A stretch of DNA of 32,234 nt from an uncultured Bulleidia sp. (GTDB taxonomy: Bacteria; Bacillota_I; Bacilli_A; Erysipelotrichales; Erysipelotrichaceae), in the NCBI GenBank assembly GCA_934757945.1, contig CAKVLT010000016.1:1-32234 (forward strand), written 5' to 3'. The notes under the pieces are model-generated. The model had not been told where the DNA came from and made no database searches. It worked only from the letters and a program-made list of their open reading frames with translations. Made by a program: the position numbers and the translations under genes. Shown here piece by piece: positions 17,255-24,987 of this stretch; the first letter of the stretch is position 1, and every line of letters starts with the position of its first letter.

Positions 17255-18667
17255 TTAATCCAGATCCTGTCCGTTACTTTCAATAACTTTCTTATACCAG
17301 AAGAAAGAATCCTTACGATATCTCTTCATTGTACGTAATTCAAATTCATCACGATCTACATAGATGAATCCATATCTCTTACGCATACCTTCGTGTGTGG
17401 AGATAAGGTCAATGGCACTCCATGGGCAGTAACCCATCATTTCCACACCATCTGTGATAGCTAACTGCATCTGATGGATATGTGTACGTAAGTAATTAAT
17501 ACGGTAAGTATCATGTACTTTTCCATCTTCTGTCAATGTATCATACGCACCCAGACCATTTTCAGTAATGATGATTGGTAAATGATATCTGGAATATACT
17601 TCTCTTAATGTGTTACGGAAACCAACCGGATCGATTTCCCAGTTGAATTCTGTACGAGGAAGATTAGGGTTTGCAAAGGATTTGAACACTCCAGGAACAC
17701 CGGAAGAAGACTGCTGGTCTCCACCCTTGGCTATTTCAGTTCCATCACTGTATTCTACAGTAGCTGTGGAATAGTAGTTAAAACCGATAAAGTCAGGATG
17801 TCCGCTTGCCAGTGCTTCAGCATCACCTTCAGCAAATTCAGGTGTGGCATTGTTTTCTTCAAGATAGCTCCATACAAGATTGTTGTATCTGCCATATACA
17901 GCCATATCCAGATATAACCAGTTACGGATAGCATTGAAGTTCTGAGAAGCCATGACATCTTCAGGTTTGCAGGAAGCCGCATAAACCAAAGAAATGTTTG
18001 GTGCAGGACCAATCTTAGCCCCTGGCAGCATTTCATGACATAATGCCATAGCCTTTGCCTGTGCTACAAGCATGTGATGATTCTGCTGGTAGGTTTCCTT
18101 CAGTACATTTGTGCATCCTTCAGGAATTGTCAGAGTACCAATGACTGGCCCAACCAGTGTTAACATGTTCTGTTCATTGATTGTCAGCCAGTATTTTACT
18201 CTGTCACCAAAGTTTGCAAACATAACTTTTGCAAAGTTGACAAACCAGCTGACAGAATCAGGATTACTCCAGGAACCTCTTTCATCCAGTGCCGCAGGCA
18301 TATCAAAATGAAACATTGTCACAAGTGGTACCATATCATACTTCAGACATTCATCAATCAGATTGTTATAGTATTCAATACCCATTGGATTGACTTCTCC
18401 TGTGCCCTGAGGAAGAATTCTGCTCCAGCTGATAGAGAAACGGTAAACCTTGAATCCCATTTCAGCCATTAAAGCTACGTCTTCCTTATAATGATGATAC
18501 TGGTCTGCACAGACTGTCAGATCACTTGTTCCTTCAGGTACTTTCTTCACGTCCTGGCAGCTAGGGCCTTTGCCATCTTCAAGGTTTGCACCTTCTACCT
18601 GATAAGCGGATGTGGAAGCTCCCCACATAAATCCTTCCGGAAACGGTTTTAATTGCTTATGTAACAT
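17255..18667 (-). CDS. Family 1 glycosyl hydrolase, probable 6-phospho-beta-glucosidase
   Basis: A 470-residue cytoplasmic GH1 enzyme. The N-terminal signature reads FPEGFMWGASTSAYQVEGA, the acid/base Glu 165 is in TINEQN, and the nucleophile Glu 369 is in IITENG. The phosphate-binding pattern of the 6-phospho enzymes is present near the C-terminus (a Ser in LISTHEG, then KRYGFIYVD), which favours a phosphorylated substrate delivered by a PTS, although no PTS gene is in the window. Start 18667 has AAAGGAG about 7 bases upstream. It lies 29 bases after the HAD phosphatase and ends the operon. Confidence 0.9.
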   Translation of the reverse strand: MLHKQLKPFPEGFMWGASTSAYQVEGANLEDGKGPSCQDVKKVPEGTSDLTVCADQYHHYKEDVALMAEMGFKVYRFSISWSRILPQGTGEVNPMGIEYYNNLIDECLKYDMVPLVTMFHFDMPAALDERGSWSNPDSVSWFVNFAKVMFANFGDRVKYWLTINEQNMLTLVGPVIGTLTIPEGCTNVLKETYQQNHHMLVAQAKAMALCHEMLPGAKIGPAPNISLVYAASCKPEDVMASQNFNAIRNWLYLDMAVYGRYNNLVWSYLEENNATPEFAEGDAEALASGHPDFIGFNYYSTATVEYSDGTEIAKGGDQQSSSGVPGVFKSFANPNLPRTEFNWEIDPVGFRNTLREVYSRYHLPIIITENGLGAYDTLTEDGKVHDTYRINYLRTHIHQMQLAITDGVEMMGYCPWSAIDLISTHEGMRKRYGFIYVDRDEFELRTMKRYRKDSFFWYKKVIESNGQDLD

Positions 18668-18696
18668 TCTTTATCTCCTTTATTTATGCATTTATT

Positions 18697-19341
18697 TTAG
18701 CATACACCAAGTATGACGTCTTCCAGTTCAGAACAGTTTGACACAATATTTCGGGCACCTGTTTCCTTCATTTCCTCCACGTTTCCAAATCCCCACGTCA
18801 CACCAATGGCATCCATACCTGTTTCTCTGGCTCCGATAATATCAAATACTGTATCTCCTACCATAACTGCAGAATGGATATCTTCCACCATAGTAAACAG
18901 ATACCGTATCACTTTCTCTTTGGAATCTCTGGAACTGTCTTCACTGGCACCTGCAATACAGTCAAAATACTGTGTCAGTCCAAATTTCTCCAGTATTTCT
19001 CTTGCAGTTGTTTCAGGCTTGGAAGTAGCCACATAACAATGCACCCCTGCCGCCTTAAGATGTTTCAGAAGATCTTCAATGCCCTCATACGGCTTGTTTT
19101 CATATTTTCCCACTTTGGTATACCTGCTTCGAAATATCGCAACTGCTTCTTCCACCTTATCTTCTGGCACCCCAAAAGAAGGGAAGGTATTTCTTAATGG
19201 TGGTCCGATAAATACCCTTAAATCGTTTAAGTTCTCTATATGAATCCCAAAATGATCCAGTGCCAGCTGTGCACATTTTGTAATTCCCTCACTGGAATCT
19301 GTTAACGTTCCATCCAGATCAAATAAAACATGTTTATACAT
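18697..19341 (-). CDS. HAD-superfamily phosphatase, phosphoglycolate phosphatase-like
   Basis: A 214-residue soluble hydrolase. Motif I is DLDGTLTDS with the nucleophile Asp 8 and acid Asp 10; motif II lies in YVATSKPE; motif IV is MVGDTVFDIIGA. The cap is helical, as in the phosphoglycolate phosphatase and beta-phosphoglucomutase class. The substrate is not predictable; with a 6-phospho-beta-glucosidase downstream a sugar phosphate is plausible, but that is inference. Its ATG follows the alaX stop directly (TAAATG), so translation is probably coupled. Confidence 0.88.
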   Translation of the reverse strand: MYKHVLFDLDGTLTDSSEGITKCAQLALDHFGIHIENLNDLRVFIGPPLRNTFPSFGVPEDKVEEAVAIFRSRYTKVGKYENKPYEGIEDLLKHLKAAGVHCYVATSKPETTAREILEKFGLTQYFDCIAGASEDSSRDSKEKVIRYLFTMVEDIHSAVMVGDTVFDIIGARETGMDAIGVTWGFGNVEEMKETGARNIVSNCSELEDVILGVC

Positions 19342-20493
19342 TTATATTCCCATTCCTTTCCATACTTTCAGTATTTCTTCAAGAGAGTTTGCAAAGGATC
19401 CCTGCACAAGCTCCTTACTTCCTCCCCCTTTTCCCTGTAATGCTTTCTTTAACACAGCATCTGTTTCTCTTACATCTTTTGTAAGTGACATCAACACATA
19501 GGCAGTACTATGCTCTTCCTGTTGCAGAATCAAAGCCATATCCACTTTCTTCAGTAACTCTTTAGCAAAATAACGCATCTGTTCTCTTGTACTTCCTTCA
19601 CTGACATAGACATAAGCACTTCCCGGTTGCAGGTCTTCACATTCTTTCAGAAACTGCTGTGTACGTATGGTCTGTATCTGCTTCATCAATGCTTCATTTC
19701 TTTCAAGCAGTTCCTGCACATAAGAAGATGTTTCTAAAGAAGGGGCACTCAGCATCCTGGAAATCTTTTCGTTTTCCTCGTACATTTTTTCAAAATACTC
19801 CATGGCCTTTCTTCCAAAGACAAGCTCCAGTCTGACTCCCTGCTTATGTTTTTTCACAGAAAGCACTTTACATATGCCAATCTCACCTGTGGCTTTTACA
19901 TGTGTTCCGCAACATGCACATACATCTACTTCAGGAATGGTAATAATTCTTACCTGCCCTTTCAGTTCTTTTTTGGAACGATACTCTATCTGTTCCAGTT
20001 CGCTTTGTGAAGGATAGTTCGTAAGTACCGGCACATTCTTATATATGTACGCATTGACTTTCTGTTCAACCTCTTCTGCCTGTATTTCATTCAAAGGACC
20101 GTTAAAGTCAATCTGTATGACATCAGACATATGAAATCCCACATTATCGTATCCGTACATTTTATGCACAATTCCGGAAAACATATGTTCTCCGCTATGA
20201 GCCTGCATCAGATCAAATCTGTGTGTCCAGTCGATACATTGTTTCACCCTCTCACCTTGCTTCAAAGGTTCTTTTGTATACTGCACCACCACACCGTTTT
20301 CTCTTTGTACATCTTCTACTTTAATACCATTCAAAGTACCAAAATCCGCAGGCTGCCCACCGCCTTCAGGATAAAAGATGGTATCCTCAAGAAGAATTGC
20401 ATACCCAGTTTCTGTTTTTCTGCACTCCTTTACTGTACTTATATACTCTGTACAATAGGCATCCTGATAAAATCGTTCCTGAAATTCTTGCAT
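19342..20493 (-). CDS. Alanyl-tRNA editing protein with DHHA1 domain (AlaX-L type)
   Basis: A free-standing editing domain that would hydrolyse Ser-tRNA(Ala) or Gly-tRNA(Ala). The 383 residues from ATG 20493 begin with a domain carrying EGGGQPADFG, the zinc motif HSGEH (99-103) and CxxxH as CCGTH (Cys 194, His 198). A coiled-coil stretch and a C-terminal DHHA1 domain with GKGGGSKE follow. The aminoacylation domain of AlaRS is absent. The start is set by GGAGG 4 bases upstream; an ATG ten codons earlier (20523) lies before that site. It leads a minus-strand operon with the HAD phosphatase and beta-glucosidase, divergent from acpS. Confidence 0.92.
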   Translation of the reverse strand: MQEFQERFYQDAYCTEYISTVKECRKTETGYAILLEDTIFYPEGGGQPADFGTLNGIKVEDVQRENGVVVQYTKEPLKQGERVKQCIDWTHRFDLMQAHSGEHMFSGIVHKMYGYDNVGFHMSDVIQIDFNGPLNEIQAEEVEQKVNAYIYKNVPVLTNYPSQSELEQIEYRSKKELKGQVRIITIPEVDVCACCGTHVKATGEIGICKVLSVKKHKQGVRLELVFGRKAMEYFEKMYEENEKISRMLSAPSLETSSYVQELLERNEALMKQIQTIRTQQFLKECEDLQPGSAYVYVSEGSTREQMRYFAKELLKKVDMALILQQEEHSTAYVLMSLTKDVRETDAVLKKALQGKGGGSKELVQGSFANSLEEILKVWKGMGI

Positions 20494-20521
20494 AACTCCT
20501 CCGTGCTTTCCTGACCATCTC

Positions 20522-20535
20522 ATTGTACAATATTG
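20522..20535. promoter_or_regulatory. Shared palindromic -10 region between divergent alaX and acpS
   Basis: ATTGTACAAT (20522-20531) is a perfect 10-bp palindrome giving TACAAT, a 5 of 6 match to the -10 consensus, on both strands; a second palindrome CAATATTG (20528-20535) overlaps it. For acpS the plus-strand TACAAT ends 8 bases before the ATG. For alaX it lies about 29 bases before the start, leaving room for its GGAGG. No convincing -35 is seen on either strand, so this is a candidate only. Confidence 0.45.
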
Positions 20536-20539
20536 CAGT

Positions 20540-20848
20540 ATGATTGGTGTGGATATTGTGGAAATAGAGCAGATCCGTTTATCTTCTTCCTTTGTCAGCT
20601 ATGTTTTAACAGCAGAAGAACAGGAAGAATATAACGCTCTGTCTGCAGAAAAACAGAAAAAAGAATATCTTGCAGGAAGATTTGCGTCTAAAGAAGCTAT
20701 CTTTAAAGCAACACAGGACATAAACTATTTAGACTATGCCATTTTACACGGTCCCAATGGTGCCCCGTATGTTTTACATCATCCTGAAATACAGGTTTCC
20801 ATCTCTCATAGTCGTACCATCGCCATTGCATTTGTAGAGGTTTTATGA
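20540..20848 (+). CDS. acpS: Holo-[acyl-carrier-protein] synthase
   Basis: AcpS transfers phosphopantetheine from coenzyme A to the serine of acyl carrier protein for fatty acid synthesis. The 102-residue protein has MIGVDIVEIEQI with the magnesium ligand Asp 5, GRFASKEAIFKA with Glu 52, and the C-terminal ISHSRTIAIAFV. It is shorter than the usual 115-125 residues but has all the family motifs. There is no Shine-Dalgarno before the ATG; TACAAT 8 bases upstream suggests a leaderless or nearly leaderless mRNA. Its stop overlaps the azlC start (ATGA). Confidence 0.95.
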   Translation: MIGVDIVEIEQIRLSSSFVSYVLTAEEQEEYNALSAEKQKKEYLAGRFASKEAIFKATQDINYLDYAILHGPNGAPYVLHHPEIQVSISHSRTIAIAFVEVL

Positions 20849-21549
20849 AACAAAAGTATTTTTCAAAAGGCATCAAAGACGGCACTCCTATTGCCTTAGG
20901 ATATTTTGCCGTTTCTTTTTCTCTGGGTATCGCTATGAAAAAAGCAGATATGACTGCTTTTCAGGGCTTCCTGATATCTCTTGTCAACCTTGCCAGTGCT
21001 GGAGAATATGCAGACCTGCAGGTCATCTTATCCAACGGCACATATCTGGAAATGGCCATTGCCACGCTTGTCGCCAATGTAAGATATGTCCTGATGAGTA
21101 CCGCGTTATCTCAGCGTATTTCATCTTCTACTTCCCTGCTTCACAGAATGACAATCGGGTATGGTATTACAGATGAAATCTTTGGTATTGCCATATCCGA
21201 AGAAGGAGACATTCATCCCGCTTATATTTACGGAGCTTTATGTATTGCAGTACCGGCATGGGCTGTTGGAACTGCCCTGGGGATTGTGACAGGCAATATC
21301 CTGCCCGCCTTACTTGTTAACGCCTTATCCGTTGCTCTGTATGGTATGTTTCTTGCAATCATTGTACCACCATGCAAAAAAGACAGACAGGTCCTGCTGG
21401 CTATCCTCATTTCTTTTACAGCAAGTGCTTTATGTACGTATTTTACAAAGATACCTTCCGGCACAAGAACCATTATTCTGACTGTAGTCATTGCAGGCAT
21501 CTTTGCTTTTCTGTTTCCACACAAGGATAAGGAGGACACACATGCATAA
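20845..21549 (+). CDS. azlC: AzlC-family branched-chain amino acid exporter, large subunit
   Basis: A 234-residue membrane protein that, with AzlD, exports branched-chain amino acids. The start of the core (KDGTPIALGYFAVSFSLGI) and the following helices, including FQGFLISLVNLASAGEYADL, match the family. About seven hydrophobic stretches are visible. Its ATG overlaps the acpS stop by four bases (ATGA) with GAGG just upstream, so translation is coupled. Confidence 0.92.
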   Translation: MKQKYFSKGIKDGTPIALGYFAVSFSLGIAMKKADMTAFQGFLISLVNLASAGEYADLQVILSNGTYLEMAIATLVANVRYVLMSTALSQRISSSTSLLHRMTIGYGITDEIFGIAISEEGDIHPAYIYGALCIAVPAWAVGTALGIVTGNILPALLVNALSVALYGMFLAIIVPPCKKDRQVLLAILISFTASALCTYFTKIPSGTRTIILTVVIAGIFAFLFPHKDKEDTHA

Positions 21550-21847
21550 CATCTATCTGTATATTCTGGTATCTGGACTTGTCTCGTATCTTATCCGTGT
21601 CATTCCCTTAACCATCTTCAGAAAACCCATCACCAATACCTTTATCAAAAGCTTTTTATATTATGTTCCCTATGTCACCCTGGCAGTGATGACATTCCCT
21701 GCTATATTACAGGATGCGACCACCCCATTAGCAGGAGCACTTGCCCTGATTGCAGGGATTTGGCTGTCCTACAAAGAACATTCTTTGATTACTGTTTCCG
21801 TTGCCTGTTGTGCAATTGTCTTATTATGTACTATATTTATTAAGTAA
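21542..21847 (+). CDS. azlD: AzlD-family branched-chain amino acid exporter, small subunit
   Basis: A small membrane partner of AzlC. I use ATG 21542 (starting MHNIYLYIL, 101 residues) because AAGGAGG lies about 6 bases upstream; a longer reading from 21491 lies inside azlC and has no binding site. The pattern YLIRVIPLTIFRKPI, then four hydrophobic helices with LYYVPYVTLAVMTFPAI, fits AzlD. It overlaps the end of azlC by 8 bases. Confidence 0.9.
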   Translation: MHNIYLYILVSGLVSYLIRVIPLTIFRKPITNTFIKSFLYYVPYVTLAVMTFPAILQDATTPLAGALALIAGIWLSYKEHSLITVSVACCAIVLLCTIFIK

Positions 21848-21859
21848 ACGGAGGAAACC

Positions 21860-22369
21860 ATGCCAAACTTTTTAGAACCTACCTTTGAGGAATTACAGTA
21901 TCACCAGAAATTTTTAAAAAGCAGAAAAACCATGGCTTTTCACCATGGCACCAAAGAGTTTCCAAAAGAAGAATGGAAAAACTTCTATCAGACATGGGTC
22001 AAGGACAAAGCAGACAGAGAGTATAAATTAGTCTTCTGTCCAGGATGTCAGGACTTTGTCGGAGAAATGTTTCTGGAAAAAGTAAGTGACACTACATTGA
22101 AAGCTTACTTTCTTGTAAAGTATGAACATAGAAATGAAGGGTATGGGCAGACCATACTGGAACGCATTGTTGCTCATGCAAAGCAAAATCATTATGCCTA
22201 TATTCTTATCCGGACTTATGCAGATAATCCCGGCATTACTTTCCTTACAAAAAGAGGTTTCTTTATCAAAGAAACCAGTGACAACATCAGTACATTAAAA
22301 CTGATTCTGAAAGACTCTCATCTGGATGAATCCTGTTCTAGCTGTCAATGCCACAAGACTCAGCATTAG
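21860..22369 (+). CDS. GNAT-family N-acetyltransferase
   Basis: A 169-residue GNAT-fold enzyme. The acetyl-CoA loop appears as HRNEGYGQTILERI, close to the RxxGxG/A signature, and a typical motif B follows (ADNPGITFLTKRGF). An aromatic- and lysine-rich N-terminal stretch of about 55 residues precedes the fold. The acceptor is unknown. The last residues, DESCSSCQCHKTQH, are cysteine-rich and partly encoded by the terminator arm. AACGGAGGA lies 4-5 bases before the ATG. It is the last gene of the acpS-azlCD unit, 12 bases after azlD. Confidence 0.88.
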   Translation: MPNFLEPTFEELQYHQKFLKSRKTMAFHHGTKEFPKEEWKNFYQTWVKDKADREYKLVFCPGCQDFVGEMFLEKVSDTTLKAYFLVKYEHRNEGYGQTILERIVAHAKQNHYAYILIRTYADNPGITFLTKRGFFIKETSDNISTLKLILKDSHLDESCSSCQCHKTQH

Positions 22370-22381
22370 AGTCTTGTTTTT
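22353..22381 (+). terminator. Intrinsic terminator of the acpS-azlCD-GNAT operon
   Basis: ACAAGACTC and GAGTCTTGT (22353-22361 and 22369-22377) form a perfect 9-bp stem with a 7-base loop and a five-T tract. The GNAT stop codon (22367-22369) lies in it. Confidence 0.85.
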
Positions 22382-22655
22382 GTATACGGCAATACAACAA
22401 CCGCCACAAGAATACCGCCAAATATATCTGTGAATGAATGTTGTTTCACCATCACTGTAGACACAAGGATACCTGCACAAAGAAAATGAGAAATCCATGT
22501 TAAGTAACTATTTTTCTTTGTGGCATGACATAAGGCATGATCCATTTTGGTTCTGTGACAACATGTTCCACAAGAAAGAAACAGGAAAGGTATACTATCC
22601 AGTACAGTATAATTCCGAAAACCAGTTTTTTTCTTTCGTTTATCTTTTTCAGCAT
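22366..22655 (-). pseudogene. Decayed PAP2-family phosphatase
   Basis: Two pieces in different frames look like the two ends of one membrane phosphatase. From ATG 22655 frame 0 gives 51 residues with one hydrophobic helix (GIILYWIVYLSCFFLVEHV) and stops at 22500. Downstream, in another frame, WISHFLCAGILVSTVMVKQH is followed by SFTDIFGGILVAVVVLP, the C-terminal PAP2 pattern STxxxKQHxxxD, ending at 22366. The middle of the protein, with the first catalytic motifs, is missing. I infer an internal deletion plus a frameshift in a gene of about 200 codons. It lies between the GNAT gene and the tRNA-Pro promoter and has no clear Shine-Dalgarno. Confidence 0.7.
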
Positions 22656-22690
22656 GCCTGTATCTTAGCACCAAATTTTTCGGATAAGTA

Positions 22691-22718
22691 TTGACAATCT
22701 TCAAAGAATGTTTAAGAT
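22691..22718 (+). promoter_or_regulatory. Predicted promoter of tRNA-Pro
   Basis: A perfect TTGACA (22691-22696) is followed after 16 bases by TAAGAT (22713-22718, 4 of 6). It lies 13 bases upstream of the mature tRNA 5' end. Confidence 0.65.
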
Positions 22719-22731
22719 TATTTTTGCTTAT

Positions 22732-22805
<74 letters not shown>

Positions 22806-22853
22806 CTTTTTACTTTTCACACAACGATCACACTGATCTGATATTCTATAAAC

Positions 22854-23333
22854 ATGCTGAAATTAATTACTATGATAGACTGCGTTGGATTAGGTGTTTT
22901 GTACTGGCTGTTTTTTCACCGACAGTTCAGACACACGGATACAAAAATCCTTTTCACCCGCACTTTGTTTTATTTATATATCTGTGTGGTAATATACTTC
23001 ACATTACTGCCTCTGATTCCTACTTTTGATGCTCCAAACTATAACCTGATTCCTTTCAGAGATGTCATTTATGCTTTTGGAGACTATGACCGGCAGATTA
23101 TGTATAACATTCTGCTATTTATGCCTTTTGGTTTCTTACTGCCTTGTGTATTTCCAAATCTGCGCAAAGAAGTCATTCTTGCAGGATTTTTATGTTCTTT
23201 ATGTATAGAGATATCCCAGCCATGGATTACCATCAACAGAGTCTGCGATATCACAGATCTTATCACCAACACTTTGGGCACATGTCTTGGCTACATCCTG
23301 TTCCTTATGTGCAAAAAAGACGTTCAGAAATGA
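22854..23333 (+). CDS. VanZ-like membrane protein
   Basis: A 159-residue membrane protein with four to five hydrophobic segments and the VanZ-family pattern: NLIPFRD, NILLFMPFGFLLP, a conserved Glu in LCIEISQPW, and DITDLITNTLG. VanZ relatives are linked to low-level teicoplanin resistance, but most chromosomal copies have unknown roles, so I do not infer resistance. No Shine-Dalgarno precedes ATG 22854; TATTCT lies 6 bases upstream, so the message may be leaderless, or the gene may be read from the tRNA promoter. A bidirectional terminator follows. Confidence 0.85.
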   Translation: MLKLITMIDCVGLGVLYWLFFHRQFRHTDTKILFTRTLFYLYICVVIYFTLLPLIPTFDAPNYNLIPFRDVIYAFGDYDRQIMYNILLFMPFGFLLPCVFPNLRKEVILAGFLCSLCIEISQPWITINRVCDITDLITNTLGTCLGYILFLMCKKDVQK

Positions 23334-23342
23334 ACGTCTTTT
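23313..23342. terminator. Bidirectional terminator between vanZ-like gene and nucleoside kinase
   Basis: A perfect 12-bp stem (AAAAGACGTTCA with TGAACGTCTTTT, 23315-23326 and 23331-23342) has a GAAA loop. T-tracts result on both strands (four on plus, six on minus). The vanZ stop (23331-23333) lies inside it and the kinase stop (23341-23343) overlaps its edge. Confidence 0.9.
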
Positions 23343-24981
23343 ACTTTACAAGTATACTTCCACCGATAAATTCTCTGATAAGAGAATTATTCACAATACA
23401 GCTGTCGTCCGGAATTTCCTTGAAAAACTTCAGGAAATCCAGCATTCTCTGTGCTTCACAATACACTTCGCTGCCTGAAGGTATTTCCTCCAGTAACGGC
23501 TTTGCATATTTTTTTAACACAGATAATTCATAAACACAGGAGGAGTTGAAGAACATATCTGCACTGGAACTGTATGGGAAGATATAGGCATCTTCTCCTC
23601 TTCTTACAGAAGACCAGTCTTTTAAGGTTTCTTCTGCAGATTTATTACGTGTTCTTTCATCGCGCACAATTCTTCTTAACATACGGGCATCTGTGGTAGG
23701 AATACGATGATGTCTGTCAATGTTTAAAGAAGTCAAAGGAGAAATATAAATTCTGTATTTCTGCTCATCCGGAATACCTGCACTCATTTTCGGATTCAAT
23801 CCATGAATACCTTCAATCACTACAGGCTGGGTATTATCGATAGATACTTCCCTGTCTCCGTATTTCTTCACACCTTCCACAAAGTCAAATGAAGGAAGAT
23901 GTACTTTTTCACCCGCAAGAAGGGCATTCATCTGTGTAAAGAATAATGGAAGATCCACTGCCTCCAGACTTTCAAAGTCCAGATTTCCTTTTTCATCCGG
24001 CACCATATCTTTTCTGTCTTTAAAATAATCATCGGTGCCTAGATATAACGGCTTTAATCCAACCACCTGCAACTGTATACAGAGTCTTTTGGCAAAACTT
24101 GTTTTCCCGCTGGAAGAAGGTCCTGCAATTAAAATAATACGTTTTTTATTCTTTTTAATACTCTCGGCAATCTGTGCAATCTTTTTCTCATGCAACGCCT
24201 CCTGAACCATGATGATATTCTCATATTCTTTCTTCATGCGTTCATTCAGTTCCACCGCATAAGAAATATGCAGAATATTTTCCCATTGTGTTTCTTCAGA
24301 AAAGGCATCATATAACAGTTCCTGCGTTTCAAATGCAGGCACATTCAACGGATCTGTCGGATAAGGGAATCTCAGAATAATACCGTTTCTGTATCTTTTC
24401 AGCTCAAACAAAGACAGATATCCTGTTGATGGTAGTAAATGCAGATAGAAAATATCTTCTTCATCATCCAATGTACACATTTTAGCTTCATCGATAGACT
24501 CTGTACTCTGTACGACTCTGAGTCTTTTTCTGCCTTTAAGATACTGCATCATTTCTTTTCTGGAATAACTCTTTTCCCCAATTGGCAGATTTTTCTCTAC
24601 AAGAGCGTGCATCATCTTTTCAATTTCTTCCACTTTTTTCTGAGTAAGAGAAGCTGTAATCGTTGTAAACAGCCCTTTACTCAAAGAATTTAAAATGGTC
24701 ACATGTGCACTTTCTCCAAGCACCTTATGTACCGCACAGATATATAACAATGTCAAAGAGGCCTGATAAGACATATTGGCATAGTTATCCTGTATATCCA
24801 GTAAATCTATTCTTCCTTCTTCCTGCAGTGTACTGTCCAGTCTTTGATTGACATTACTGATACGACAGGAAAGTACAGGATATTTCACGTGTACTTCAGA
24901 CAGAATGTCTTCTACTGTACAGCCTTGTTTCACTTCTAATTCTTTTTGTAATTCATTATGGTAATACACTTGCACTTTCAT
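23341..24981 (-). CDS. Nucleoside kinase with N-terminal TGS/ThrRS-like domains and uridine kinase domain
   Basis: A 546-residue protein of the type annotated as nucleoside kinase in Bacillota. Residues 1-65 resemble a TGS domain, and about 70-230 the editing-like region of threonyl-tRNA synthetase without an obvious HxxxH site. The C-terminal half is a uridine kinase-like P-loop domain: GPSSSGKT (287-294), then LGTDDYFKDR and VIEGIHGLNP. It could phosphorylate uridine or another nucleoside, or be regulated by RNA through its N-terminus; neither can be shown here. It lies 6 bases after ppk with a weak ribosome binding site, so it is probably translationally coupled. Confidence 0.88.
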   Translation of the reverse strand: MKVQVYYHNELQKELEVKQGCTVEDILSEVHVKYPVLSCRISNVNQRLDSTLQEEGRIDLLDIQDNYANMSYQASLTLLYICAVHKVLGESAHVTILNSLSKGLFTTITASLTQKKVEEIEKMMHALVEKNLPIGEKSYSRKEMMQYLKGRKRLRVVQSTESIDEAKMCTLDDEEDIFYLHLLPSTGYLSLFELKRYRNGIILRFPYPTDPLNVPAFETQELLYDAFSEETQWENILHISYAVELNERMKKEYENIIMVQEALHEKKIAQIAESIKKNKKRIILIAGPSSSGKTSFAKRLCIQLQVVGLKPLYLGTDDYFKDRKDMVPDEKGNLDFESLEAVDLPLFFTQMNALLAGEKVHLPSFDFVEGVKKYGDREVSIDNTQPVVIEGIHGLNPKMSAGIPDEQKYRIYISPLTSLNIDRHHRIPTTDARMLRRIVRDERTRNKSAEETLKDWSSVRRGEDAYIFPYSSSADMFFNSSCVYELSVLKKYAKPLLEEIPSGSEVYCEAQRMLDFLKFFKEIPDDSCIVNNSLIREFIGGSILVK

Positions 24982-24987
24982 ATAAAC

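Noticed and set aside
22295..22498. 67-codon minus-strand frame overlapping the GNAT end
   Set aside because: It is a different frame of the PAP2 remnant and shows no family pattern of its own.
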